The notes under the pieces were generated by a model that saw only the letters and a list, made by a program, of their open reading frames with translations, made no database searches and had not been told where the DNA came from. Positions 1 to 13,080 of a stretch of DNA of 64,000 nucleotides are shown piece after piece. The position numbers and the translations under genes were made by a program. Every line of letters begins with the position of its first letter. Position 1 is the stretch's first letter. This DNA is from Opisthorchis felineus (Eukaryota > Platyhelminthes > Trematoda > Opisthorchiida > Opisthorchiidae), in contig SJOL01006711.1 of NCBI GenBank assembly GCA_004794785.1, forward strand, positions 388,635-452,634. Direction: 5' to 3'.

Positions 1-3000
1 GCACACGATTCCACAAAAGCCGGATGCCAGGCGCGTGTCAGCCACTTCAGAAGAGCCGTCAAAATGGAAGTATCAACAGGTTTTCATCACATAGTTCGCA
101 GTTCAGATACAGATTCGAATACAAATAAACACGTTTCGATCCTGAATTTTTCGTGAACGAACCAATTTTGTGCGCAATTTCAAATTTGTCGAATCTTTAT
201 ATATTTCCACTTATGAGAAATGAACCAAGCAACACTCTCTAGGGGCATGACCGGAATAATTCGGGAGTGGATTGTTTGTAATCAAGATACTAAATGACAC
301 AGTGAGGTGAAACTGCATGTATCAAAGCAACAAGTAATCAGATTTGGCTTTCGCTTCACTTGTAACGGGGGACTAGTCTATTTGTGGAACACCCGTTTAA
401 TTTAGGGACTCCGAATTACTGCAAGCATCGCTGTTCTCTCAGTGCTGATGCACTGGAAATCGCTACTCACCTTTCCGTTTACATTTTTGGTAAACTTTGC
501 AGGTATATCTTTACTTTATGTTTTGGTAGATAATGCTTGCATATAGATGTGAGCGGAGAACTCAATGTATGTTAACTTTACTTCCTGCAAGAGTTACTTA
601 ATAATGTGTGCATATTCAAGTGTTGTCATTGGCTCGACTAGAATTACGGAAAGAGAAAAATAATGGGCTTTAATACTACATGGAAACTTTTTTCGCTTCA
701 TGGTTGCAAAGGACTGAAATCGGTTATCCTCTTATCCGACGTATACCAAAATCTTCACCTAGAAGGCAATCGTGAAGTAAATGCCGTTACAGTTGAGTTA
801 AATTTAGGGACGATGATTTTGTCAGTCTGGGGAATGTAAACGATGGAAGATGAACTTCTAGAAGATGGATTGAAGCAGTTTAGAACTAGCTGGATGGCTG
901 TTCCGAATGTGTAGTTGTGCCATTCAGAAACTGGGTAAGCAAAAGTTAGAAGTATTTGTGCAACAAGGACCTTAATAAATTTGACGATCATCATTGAAAC
1001 TTGCACTTCTTCAACGCAGGACGATAATAGTCAAAGATTTGGATGAGAAACATAAGCGTAGCTATACAGCTAAATGTATTAGGCCATCCGAAGAGAGCAC
1101 ATCTAAGAATCTGGTGGAAATATCGTATTTAATATGTTGAGATGCATAGGAGGGACCCTAGGAGATCCAAAGCACTAATACCAGGTGAACCAGTCGTAGC
1201 ATTGCCAGACACATTGCATTTTGAAGGATCGTCTACCCGTGACAAGTCTGTGAGATATAAGCATGGTTAACTGAAACATTCCGGGAACCATTGTCTTACA
1301 GAACAGGGTCCCAAGATGTGTCAAAAGGTGATTAGTGATATTAACAGACAGTTTAATCACAGACAGTTTTGCTTCTGCAAGCATGTGTATTGCGACAGGA
1401 TTAAACAAATGTCCAGCAACACATTTCACCCAAATAGGTGAAACTCTCCAGGAAACCTTGGCAACCAGATAATCCACCTAGAGTTGATTGTTGTACATTT
1501 ACGCTGCACAACTTTATAAGTAGCCAGATTTGCGATATATGATGTCAGGTGCTGCAAACTTCAAATCATATCACAACTGCTGCTCTTGGTTTTTTGCATG
1601 CATACCAACTACACCGTTCAAAGTGTGAACAAGTTCAGGCATTTAGATGTAAAAGTCCGGATGCTTCAGTGTGCGCTGGCGAAGTAGTGGTGATGTGTCC
1701 CCCAAGTTGAACCTGTAGTTTCGAATCCCAGCATGGCCGCGGGTAAGCACTAAAATGTAACACTAAAAAATGGGGGATTTTGTTGGTTCCCCAATTTGGT
1801 GAGGACCAACGAGAATGGCCGTAAATAATTCGATCCAAATATTCACTTTTTAGACATTATCATCACTCGTGTACATAGGTCTTATGCATGCAGTATGGGA
1901 TTAAGATCCCTTCTTCAAGGGGGTTGAAAGTGCATTCACCGCTGGTATGTTCTTTGCATCTATTGTTTCCATGAAATATTTTATGCGCTTGAATGGCTTA
2001 TAAAATGGATCTACTTGGAAGGCGCGTCTAAAGTGTGAGGACACGTTGTCCAGATATTACCATTCCCTAAACCCTCTCTAAATGGCTCTTGAATATGCAA
2101 GCCAGTACTATCCCAAAGATGATTACAATAACTGGATATTTGATGCACCTAAGTTAAATAGAGGAAATTCGACAGCTCATGGGAGTCCAACTTTTCATTT
2201 TCTCTGTATGGACACATTTGTGGAAAGTTACTCAAAGTCAAATAAAGTCATCAAGTCGTTTTCGCAACAACGTTCTACATTTGGCTCACAAATCCAAAAG
2301 CGTAGTTAACACACTGTATAAAATGTTTGCGTTTGCTGACACAGGATTTCCAACCACGCATACTAGCGATTAGTGAATCCACACGTCAAGAGAATACTGT
2401 GGCGCAATACCGAACGTGTTCGAAGGCCAGCCCTGTATCCATGTTTCATCAGAGACCCGTGACATCACTGGTAGAAACGGGTTTCTATTAGTTTAGCCTT
2501 GCCAGTGCAGACGATCACGAAGTGCGTTATGGTCGTTTCACTATTGAGAACCATCAAATTGCGTTTTTTAACCGTAAATCTCGAATAATCGGACAACACC
2601 GCATGAAAGTTGAAATTGTATTCCGTGCGATTAGTGACAATAGTACCTGAGCTTCCGCCAGGTAAAAGAGTCGTCACGTACTCAAGATTCTGTAGAACTA
2701 GATTTATTTCCTGTGGAGTAGGAAGGACAGTAGTGAGCTTCCTTTTAACCTCTGAGTCACACACATCGGGTTGATCACAGAGGATTTTCACATAATAGTT
2801 TTGTTACACTTCGGTACTGTGCTGACATTTAGCCCAGTTGCTATGCAATTAAGGGCAGTGTTCTTCCAGATATCCACAAAAGGTTTTATTTGGGGGCCTC
2901 ATTAGAAAAGAATCTCCCGTTTTCCCCATGAAAAAACGGACATCAGCCACCACTTGTTCTCCTCTGCGCGCATAAAAATTTAGTTAACCTGGATATTTTG

Positions 3001-6000
3001 GCCCTCAATTAGGCCTATGTTTCATTTTTGATTAAGCTCGGCTAAAATATAGACCATTCAGCTTGTTTGTTACATTTGTTCGCCTTACATATTACTGTGT
3101 CAAACTTGCCAATTGCTGGTTCTATTTTTGTTCATTTATGGACATTCACCTCCCCTCATTTTAACTCATTTATCTCTTTAGCGTAACACTACATGCCTCT
3201 GCACTAAAGCAGGAATTTGGCGAATAATTTTTTAGCTTTAATTTTGAGCACACCCACTGTGTAGTGCCAACGTAAGGATGCATTAAATTTTTAATAGGAA
3301 GCCAAGTACGGGCAAAGCAAAAGAATGAAGAGACTTGTCGATAATTGGCGGCAGGTCTGAATTCAACTTGTTTCCAGATTTCGTAAAAAGTATGAAGTGA
3401 GTATCTCTAACGCCTACTTATGAGGACCTTAAATGACATGGTCGATATTACATCATGCATTCATTGTTATAAATTCCATCTATCAATCTGTCTAGCCACA
3501 AAGGTGACGCGCCGTTGGGTTTGCTAAAGATATCAAAATTAAACATTTTGGGGAAGCAATACGTTGGGCTATTGAACAGAAAGAACACGCTCTTCCACGC
3601 TCCAGAACATCAGCAACTGGCGAAGTTTTCCTTCCGCAATAATCTGTAGAAGCTCGCCCAGCTGTTTCTTCAGACAAGTTGCTATTTCACCGTCTCAAAC
3701 TCAGTAGGAACGGTTGTTTTTACCAAAAACGCAGAACAAAGATGGTTGAGAACATCAGAAACGAGGGATTCAGCTGGGTTTCAGGTGAGTCTCCCGCAAG
3801 ACCAAATTTGTTTTCAACTGAGCGTAATTCACTAAAGATGGTTGCTGTTTGCAATATTGATTCGAATGTGACAAATTCTGTCAAAAGCGACTAACGTTCG
3901 TCGACATTACACATTACTTTGATACCTCAGCCCCCCCCCCCCCCCCCCGGTGATTTTGAGAGGGCTGACGTGTCCGCAGTTTTTGTGAGAGATAGGTATT
4001 TCCCACGGACACAAGCCGACTGACTGAATGTTCGCTTTTTACTCAGACAGATATCCCACTTTTAGTATGGCAGCCTGGCCATCCTGAACAGGGCAGTGTT
4101 CAATATTGTACAGAAAAGCCATGAAGTCCTCTACAGTGGGTAAAAATACTAAACTTAGTACATGAAACACATGTAAAAAATAAATTTTAAAAACGGTACG
4201 CCAAAAAAAATTCTGAAAAAATAGGGTCAAAACTCCCGAAACACAACTCAATTAGCAGGTCATCGCTAAAGGCAGGCGTCATCCGAAACATGACAAAATT
4301 TTCATTATGTCCAAAGGTTTTGATATGCTGTCCCAGAAAACAGAAAGCATGCTAACTTACAATTTTTTCTGTCTTCTTTTGGAGTCGTACCAACCAGCAT
4401 CAATCTGTTCGGGTTATAGGCCGGAAAACCAGGCCTGTAACTTTTGTCGCGGCTGGGAAATGTCCAGCAACTCAGAACAAATTACATCTTGCGGCGCATT
4501 AAATTTTCGGCACACAACTTCCTTTGTGACAAGGTGAAGTCCAACTGGATCTTAATTTCACCTGTTTGCGACGCGGACGAAATGTTACAATTAAGCAGCA
4601 TTTCTCTACTCTGGAGCGAATGAATCCTAGTGGTTTATTGCAAACTTCTCAATGCGGTTTGCTTAAAGTTGTGATTCGACAAAACAAAACATGATGCGAA
4701 TCGGTACAGCTTCGCATTTCTGTGCAAGATGGTTCAAAATTTGCAATGATTTAATAGGAAACCGCATGTAGACTGAACTGTTCAAACAGATGGGACAAGT
4801 GGAGTCAGCAATGAATTTGGCGAATTTTCGGCATGGTTTTGCTCGGACAACAAATGGAATGTTTTTTTTCAAAATGACTAATTTGTTTGTGAAATTGCAG
4901 CAGGTATGTTACGCAATATCCGTCTTAATGACTTACATAGTATATAGCAACCACACTTTTCGTACCTGACAGGGAATAGTATAGGTAATATGCTCAGAAA
5001 TGGAAGAACCTTTGTTTCAAACAGGTTCAAATGAATTTGCATCTTTCTTAAGTTTTCTTCCAGCAATGCTAAAATCACAAATCAGTGAGAAAGAGTTAAA
5101 TTATACGAAGGATATACTGGCAATTGACACACTGCTATCGCTAAACAAGATAAATTTAAAAGTTAATTCTTTGATTAACTGCGCTCTCGCGAGTTCTTTA
5201 TTTGTCCGTGTAACAGAAGCTTACAACTAGATACAGCGTTAAATGTAGCTTCAACATTTCTCCTGTGTTGCACTAGTGTTTTGTTGAGCAATCCTTAATA
5301 TCGGTTTTCGACTACCCAAAAATTATTTTTTGTTAAAAACTGACTAACTAATTATGCTTTGCGCAAAAAATATCGCATTCATGTGTAAACAAGAGACAAC
5401 AATCACATATGTGGAATATCCTGGTTTCACACTACATATGGGCAGATATTCGACTGCGTATCAACCCGTAAACCATTAGTTAAATGAAGCAGATGAAAGA
5501 CTAGTGTGAAACGTAGTACGAGTAGAAAGGATAATAGCGGAAATTAGATTAGCCTTTTGATGACTGTTAAATTAACCCCACATTAGATTGCTTATACCTC
5601 ATCAGCCAAAGCTGGTGAAAAACTAATTTTCAATCGAGTGTGATACGCTTGGAAGCGGCCGAGAAGCTATTGTTTTAAACAAGTTGGGAAAACAATAGGC
5701 TGTTTTAGTACAACGTGGAGTTTCGCTTTTGTCACAAAAACGTCGTCAGACCAGGTGACCACGTGGAAAGGCTAGTCGAGGTGTACAGCAACGTTAGAAC
5801 CAATCCCAGGGACCCCTTCCTAGTGGTAGGCTAAGTTAACGTTTGGTGCGGGCTAGGAAATTCTGTTTGTTAGTATGTTCTGGGGTCTTAAGCTAGTGCT
5901 AAGAGCAATGGGTTAGAGGAAACTTACTTGAGCTTCGGCCGGGACTATGCTCTGGCCCTTCCGGTGGGGATCGTGCGAATATACCACTTCAGTTTCGTTT

Positions 6001-6371
6001 ACAATACGTGTTGAGCTACACGGGTGAACTAGTTCTATAAGAAATGGGTAGAGAGTTCAGGCATTTCTTGAATTTGGTTGGGCCGGAGCTCTTATAACTT
6101 ATCTCTTCTGAAAATGAATCCACTTCGCAACCGCACAACGCTGTGTGTCAGCTCGGCTTATCTAAACCACTCCCCATACGCTCGCCAGAATTTCACAATC
6201 TGTTCTTTTCTGTTCCATTCAAAATTGGATGCATCGCGATTCACGTTTCAGTTTATCAGCTACAGACCATGTGGCATGGGCATGTTGGTTTCAGCTGCTA
6301 CAGGTTCGATCACCAAAAAGTTGGACAGGGTGGGATATACATCAAAACATAGCAGGTGATGAAATGCTCAG
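1..6371. other. No recognisable gene
   Basis: AT-rich, with only short unrelated open frames on both strands. A weak tRNA-like box B (tttcgaatccc) near 1718 has no convincing box A. The only clear simple repeat is C18 at 3931. Confidence 0.6.
3931..3948 (+). repeat. C18 homopolymer
   Basis: Eighteen consecutive C. Length may be affected by assembly or slippage. Confidence 0.9.
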
Positions 6372-7860
6372 TTAGTACAAGCACTGGGTAACTACAAATT
6401 TCAGGCAATAGCTTTGGTGAACAAGTGCCACTGACTGCACGATTGGGCTATTGGCAAGTTGAGTCCTGGGGTGCCCATCCAGGGAGAGGACCCGACTAAG
6501 TTTACTGGTTAATGTTCTCACATTTCGTTGCCGGGGTATATACTGTCCCCACTCGGTCGCTTCCACTCAGCACAGAGCTGGGCGAAAAGATAGTCCTCTG
6601 GCATGCGGAGTACATGTCCTAACGAGCGTAACCTATGAAGCGGGAGAGTTTATCTTTTCCTGGACCATCTGGCGTACCTCAGCATTGCTAGTCCGATGTT
6701 CCCACCAGACCCGACCAATGCTTCGGAGACACCAATGGTCAAACACTGACATCTTCCGCATGTCTCTGAGCGTAGAGGCCACGTTTCTGATCCATAAAGC
6801 AGTATGGATCGCACTGCCGCGTTGTAAACTCTCCTCTTGACAGACAAACTTACGTAACGTCGGCGCCATAGGTGTCGAGGTTGGCAAAAGCTGCCCTGGC
6901 TTTTCCATCTCGAGAAACAATCTCTTCACCAGGTAGTCTACTGAAACTTATACAGCTGCCCAGGTAAAAAACTTATCTACCACGTCGATTGGCTCGCCTG
7001 CAAACATGAGGTTTGGGTTTGATCCCATCCAGTCTTCTACCAGCACTTTACACTTTGCAGGCGTGAAACGCATGCCAAACCGTCTGTGTTTGGGGCGGAT
7101 CTGAATCAAGGAGAGCAATATCGTCTGCATACTCAATTTCTGTGAGCGAACGTCCCGGGAGCATTTCAACTCCCCAGTTTTCAGAGGCAGGCAGAGAAAT
7201 TTCAAGCAGCATATCAATAACAAAGTTGAAGAGGAAAGGGGAAAAAGGACAGCCTTGTCTTACCCCATTGGACGTGGTGAACTCAGGCGGGCGCTTCCCG
7301 TATACTCGTACGCGCCCACAGGAGTTCACATACAGTGCCCTCATAAGGGATGGAAATTTAGAAGGGACACCTTTGATCGCCAGACACTGCCAAAGTTGCT
7401 GACGATCGACAGAATCAAAATCAGCTTTCAACTCCAGAAAAACAACCAACGTGGGCCGTCTGAAGGAGTGGCGCAGTGCAAGAATTTGCCTCAAGGTAAA
7501 GATATGGTCGATGCATCTTCGACCAAGGCGAAGCCCAACTTGATTCTCACGAATCTGTCTCTCCCGATAATCTATCAACCTGCGCAGAATAATGCCACAG
7601 AGCACCTTAGATGCAACGGATACCAGGCTGATACCACGATAGTTTTCCCATGACGTTCTTGCTCCCTTTTTGAAAGCTGGGATGACGGTCGAGGAGCTTA
7701 ATTCGGCTGGCATTCTGTTTTCGTTCCAAATCTTCTGCAGTATTGTTGTCAGACTGTTCACCAGGACCTAGCCAGCTTCTTTGAAGAGTGCGGGGTGCAA
7801 ACTATCCGGGTCGGGTGTCTTATTGCACTTCGGGATTGATACCTCATGCTGAGTTTTGGT
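6372..7860 (-). mobile_element. RTE-like LINE remnant: reverse transcriptase plus C-terminal region
   Basis: An open frame at 7761-7048 (237 codons) shows reverse-transcriptase blocks in order: NYRGISLVSVASKV, CIDHIFTLRQIL, motif A FLELKADFDSVDR (residues 108-120), [21 protein letters not shown] and EYADDIAL (210-217). The frame breaks soon after YADD. Further frames at 6929-6633 and 6566-6372 carry the C-terminal LYGSETWPLR, FDHWCLRSIGRVWWEHRTSN and a tail region resembling those at 57.6 and 61.8 kb. The first motif A aspartate, normally a metal ligand, reads as glutamate (codon at 7434-7432). No endonuclease domain belongs to this copy, so it is 5'-truncated. Clade is judged from motif style only. 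Confidence 0.88.
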
Positions 7861-7865
7861 TGCTA

Positions 7866-10090
7866 ATTTTGGGTTGGTTCCTTCTTCCCGAAAACTATCT
7901 GGTGTACCTCAGCATTGCGGATGCGATGTTCCAACAAGCCCCGACCAGTGCTTCGGAAACACCGATGGTCAAACACCGACAGCATTCGCATGGCCTATAC
8001 GTGCAGATGCCACGTTTCTGGCCCATAAACCACCACGGATTGCACCGACGCAGTGTAAACTCTGCCTTGACAGACAAACTGACGTCATATCAGCGCCATA
8101 GGTGTCGGGGTTTGGCAAAAGCTACCCTGACCCTCCCGGTTCGACACGTAATCTCATCTCCAGCCAGTTCATCGGAACTAATAAAACTACCCAGGTAAAC
8201 GCATTTACCTACCGGGTCGATTGGCTCTTCTGCAAGCATGAGGTTTGGGTTTGATCCAATCCGGTCTTGTAGCAGTAATTTATCTTTGCAGGTGTGAATG
8301 GCTTGCCAAGTCTTGCGGCAGAAGTATTGGGGTTATTTAAATAAATTTTCCGATGAGTGACAAGGTCAAAAGCAGCTTTCAGATCCAGAAGAACGGCCAG
8401 TGTGGGACGGTTGAAATGGTGGCGCTGTTCAAGAACTGGTATCAGGTTAGAGATATGGTTGATGCATCCTTCGCCAGAGGGGAACTCACCTTGGTTCTCA
8501 CTGGTTTGTCTCTCCCACCAATCGATCAACTTAGGCAAAATATTGCATGGGCTCACCTTAGGTGCGACCGATACCAGACTGATGCCGCAATGGCTTTGCG
8601 CCCTTTTGAAGACCGGGACGACGTTCGAGGCACTTCATTTCACTGGAATTCTGTTTCCCTTTCAAGTCACCGGAACCTCGCTACCTTCTTTGAAGTGTGC
8701 GAGGTGTAGGTCATCAGGACCATCTGCCTTTTCGCTTTAAAATAGGGATATTTCACGCTGGATTTCTGTTGCTGACGGCTGGCTAGTGTCGATATTTCAT
8801 TCATGCCTGATGGGTTCTTCCAGCAGTGTGTTTCAGGAGACTAGATGAACTGTTCTTTAAAGTGTTCATCCCACCGCTCAAGACGACGATTTTGTGTGTG
8901 AATTGACGTCCCAACTTTCGCTGACAAATGCATTGATCGATTCAGCTTAAATAGGGCGCGGCTGTTGCCGGCAGCGAAGGCCTTCTCCTTATCCTAGGCA
9001 TTCGCAATCCACCAGCGTTCTTTGTTATTCTTCAAGCTTTTGATAATCCGGTGTTTAAGGGATCTGCGTGTGCCAACACAGTCCCTAGTCGCTAGTATGA
9101 CCTTTCTGGCAGTAATAAAATCTGCTGATTTCTACGGTGTCGGATGGCATGGATAGACATTTCTGAAAGCTGGCAACAATGTCTTCTTTAACCGCTTCCA
9201 TTCACCCTCCAAGCAATCTCCCGCAATCATTCGCATAACTGTGCGTTTCCAGTAGTTTCCTAGAGAGATCACTTCGGTACTCCTGACCTACTGAAACTTG
9301 TCGAAGTGCATAAATGGATCTGTATTGCTTTGGCACGGACGTGACGTGATAACCAGCGTCGCAAAATGGTTTGATCAGAATCAAGTTGCATACCTCACAA
9401 TAAACCGCAATCCTCAATTGCGGCTCATCATCAGTAACTGATAGCCACATGGTCCGATTGAATCCATGACTGTCTTGCGGTTGGTGGCCTCCAGTTAGCT
9501 CGATAGGAAAGTTTGTGCTGGAAGCTCTTACTGGCGGGGAGTAGACGGTGATCATCAAACAACTGAAGCAGTGGCTTTCCATTATCCATACGCTGAGTAC
9601 TGACTCCAAATTTACCACCAAATTGTGCTTCTTCCGAACTTAGTCGTCCAAGTTAGGCATGCAAATCATCCGCCATAATTACCATATCCCCCTTCTTGCT
9701 GACTGAAGTAGTCACAACGGATCCCGATGAAAACGTCCTTCTCAGTATCAGGACTGTAGTCCGTCGGGATGTATGCTGACACAACAACTACACGCCGTTT
9801 ACTGCATCGATCTTCATTGATTTTAATAGCGTAAGTCAACGGCACAGCGCAAAGGCGGCCTTTTGCTGAGATCGATTCCAGTAAAGGGCCTTTGGCTTTG
9901 AGGCTGAGTGCAATTTACACACCGTAGATACCACGAACTATTACGTCAGGATCACCAGACACTCAGGGTGTGAAATGCGGAAAATCTGAGCTCGTCCGAA
10001 GCGACTCGAGGCGCACTACCGAGTCTGGTATGCGTATTTCGGAGACGGAAAGCAAGGTTTCGGCAAGCGATTCTTTACTGAATCTAACCT
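7866..10090 (-). mobile_element. RTE-like LINE remnant: endonuclease, linker, broken reverse transcriptase, C-terminus
   Basis: Reading down the minus strand, about 10080-9290 encodes an APE-type endonuclease in several shifted frames. Visible pieces are SEIRIPDS, SGDPDVIVRGIYGV, VVVVSAYIPTDYSPD, a DNAQ-like stretch and SDHA. The linker follows. Frame 8556-8209 then has QTSENQGEFPSGEGCINHI and LLDLKAAFDLVTH, and jumps directly to the post-catalytic GKPFTPAK segment near 8340. The palm with YADD is therefore deleted. The C-terminal CLTIGVSEALVGACW-like segment lies at 8077-7895. Directly below it starts the neighbouring LINE on the same strand. Confidence 0.82.
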
Positions 10091-12944
10091 GATCTCATGA
10101 CAATTCTTCCATTTATTTGCTTATTTCGCTCATCTACATTTGAGCTTCACCTATTATGCCCATCTGTACTCTGGATCGTCATACCTAAGCGTCACTCAAG
10201 TTTCCGTATTGAGAACCTCAACATGCCTGTTGCCCAATTTAAAAGAGAGAACACACATTGAAGGCTGCAACGGGGATTCGATCTTTGGAGGTCAGTAGGA
10301 GGTTTTTCGGTATGTTTTTCTGGGCGACACTTTGGGCACAAAACAACTGCTATGGGAATGGTTTCTGGGTTTATAGAACAGCCTTATTTGACGGGTAGGC
10401 AAGGGGGTTTTGAAGGATGGCCGGTGAGCGAGGAGCTGCAGTATCGAATGTTACCCCATGTAGCCCAAGCAGGAAAAGTGTCCCTGCCCCCAGTCTCTGA
10501 CCCAAAGACCTGAACCACGAGGCAGCGTTTGTTGCGGTTTCCTTGAGGGACCCTTCCCGGAACCGCTGATACAATAGTCTGACCCACTTTTCTGCAGGAG
10601 GCCGCCCTGGCTCGTGAGAGCATGGAATCAGGCATTATTGTCCCACTCTCAACGCGGCAGCGCAACACAGGTGCCTTCTGACCAGTATCAGACTAGTTGT
10701 TTTAAGAGTATTTCTAGAGTGTTGAATAATGCACAGGCGGTCACGGTCAATAGTTGGTCGATCGATGTGTGGATTTTTGAGCCGATAGTTTCTGACCTGT
10801 CCTTAATCCGAGGAATGCAGCATCGTTGCTTCCATAAATATGGACGTGCTGGTCACCTGAAAGAAATGTCTAACTGCCTTCATAGTCCCACAGTAGAGGG
10901 CGGTACGAATTTATATCCAGACCGCCTTGTGGTAAGAATTCTCGCAGTACGATGACTAGTTTTTTGTCGGGCTGCTCATCATTGCCTTCCTGTTATAGTT
11001 AAACTTTCGTAATTGAGTTCCAGCCAGGATAACCAACAGGATGATTGCAACACTGAAGCGCGATCACCTCGACCAGGTGGCAGCTTTAGGTCACATGTAC
11101 TCACCAACTCTGATGTGTAGCTTTTTGGCTGTCTGTCTTATTTAGACCTCGGTGCAGTCGTTGCACTCGGTTTTCTAAACACAGTCCCTACTCCTTTCAA
11201 CAAGGAGACAGACCTCCATTTTCTCCAGCAATGAACACAACGCCCTCCCTCCCTTGAACGCTACTCTAATGTTGAGTGTATAAAACACCCTCCGTATAAC
11301 CTCAAGTATTCTGGGGGTCGTGAAAAGAATGACATATACATATTCGTTCTCTACCGGAGACACCACCATTCTTAATTTTCCTCCAATTCAGTTCACTGGG
11401 TGCTCACTACCTAGAAGTTTGTGTGCGACCTAAGTTTCTGCTTTCGTTGACTTCTTCTGTACATAGTGTTCCGATCTGAATAAACATTGATGAAACGGAT
11501 GGATGCGTGAGTAGTTCAGGGCAGCATTTGTACCTGTTGGTTTCTGGTAAAGGAGAATTTTAAATTTTCCACCAATTTTTAATCGTTCAATCCAGGAATT
11601 ACAATGTGCCTGCATTAGACTCCATTTATATGCCAACAATAATGTGGGGATTCAAGTATTTAGACATTCGCGGAAACCATTGACCTTGTCGCGTTTGATT
11701 ACCACCAATTTTATCCACATAAGGACACAAAATCCCCGGTGTGCATTCATGCCGGTCCAATATCTTTGTTTGAAGCTTTTTATATAAATATCTCGCGAAA
11801 CCGGAGATTTCGGTGAGCCCGTTTCCAGATCCCATTTTTTCGAGTACACAAATGAGCCAAAAACGAAATTATCAATGTTAGAGCACACTTTTATGGCCTC
11901 TGCTATTTAGTCTATCAAGAACCGAGTCATGTCCTGCAGTGTTGTATCTGGTCACAACTAACGTTCGGCCACCGCCAAATCGTCCGTCCATGGGATGTAC
12001 ATGTGAATATAGTTCACATCAAAATTCACCAGAATTCTTTTGTCTCCAGAGGAAACCCTAAGATTTCGTGAGCAACGTCGTAGGAATTACTGTTGCATGT
12101 GGCTGGTTTACCTGGCAGCGATTTTACGACTCCTATTGGGACTTCTGCATTGCGGGATTCTGCTAGCATGTAATGTGAACCTCGATTGCTTCCGCTACCA
12201 GTAACCTTGCTCCAACTGGTTTATAACGGATCTTAAATACCAACCAAATTTACTCATATTTTTATTCATTTTTGACGCATTATTTATAGTATGAGACTGT
12301 CGGTGAGCTCCATCGACTAGGTAGTGTTCGGCTGTTTGTATAAAATGGCCCTTATTCCAAATGACCGTGATCATATGATTGTGCGCCTTCGTAATCACAA
12401 TATTGCGTACCCGTTGTGGTGTGTTTAATGCTGTTCATTTTGATGGTGCAATATTTTGAGTAACTCTTTTCTGGCCGAATTATTTTGAACAAATAAACAT
12501 CTGATTCGATATCGTCAACGGAAACCGAGAAGTGCTGCAAAACTGTTTGGCCCACATTGGGGAATAATAAACAATGTGTATCGCACGAGTCTCGTCGGAG
12601 ATTCGATTCCGCAGTTCCCCAGTGGTTGAAAACTAAAACATGCACCAACGATTGGCTGATTGACAACGCGAATAGCTCGCACACAGAACTCAGTCACAAA
12701 ATTCACATTATATGTTCACGTATTTACTGGCTGACCAAGTAGCAACTTCTCAGATGTAGGGTTCAATCATTGTGTGAACTAGTAGTTATTAAGATCTGTT
12801 CATACTTGATGGAGGTTTGAGAAGGTTTAGGGACTTTCTCATCAACCAAAAGCCAATAACTAAGTGCACAATCAAACTGTAAAGTGATATTACATTGCTC
12901 GTAATATGCTTTGGTTCAGCTAACAGAAATAGGCTTTTCTCTAG
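10091..12944. other. No recognisable gene; GC-richer patch at 10380-10680
   Basis: Overlapping open frames near 10384-10955 on both strands have no recognisable motif. They may be decayed retroelement sequence beside the LINE ending at 10090. Confidence 0.45.
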
Positions 12945-13080
12945 CATTCATCATAACTTTTTAATATCAGACAACGACGAAGTCACTATTCCCGTTCTCT
13001 TGGATTTTCTTTTTGAAATCTCTGAGTTCCCTCGTGAATGGATTTACACTGATTTGTTGGGCCAGTCTAGAGCTCGAAAG
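12945..13080 (+). CDS. Candidate internal exon, unknown product
   Basis: A 136-nt open block sits between a good acceptor (ttttctctag, ending 12944) and a donor (aaag|gtataa at 13081). In the one frame it reads FLISDNDEVTIPVLLDFLF and EISEFPREWIYTDLLGQSR, which looks protein-like rather than random. Entry leaves one base to complete a codon and exit is phase 0. No neighbouring exon could be linked and I do not recognise the family. A 45-codon open block is easily expected by chance, so this remains weak. Confidence 0.22.

Noticed and set aside
1660..1800. tRNA-like box B (tttcgaatccc), possible SINE
   Set aside because: No convincing box A at the right distance and no family A or B body.
10384..10955. 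GC-rich open frames, one with a weak HRC-like match to the LINE C-terminus
   Set aside because: The similarity is limited to a few residues and could be coincidence.
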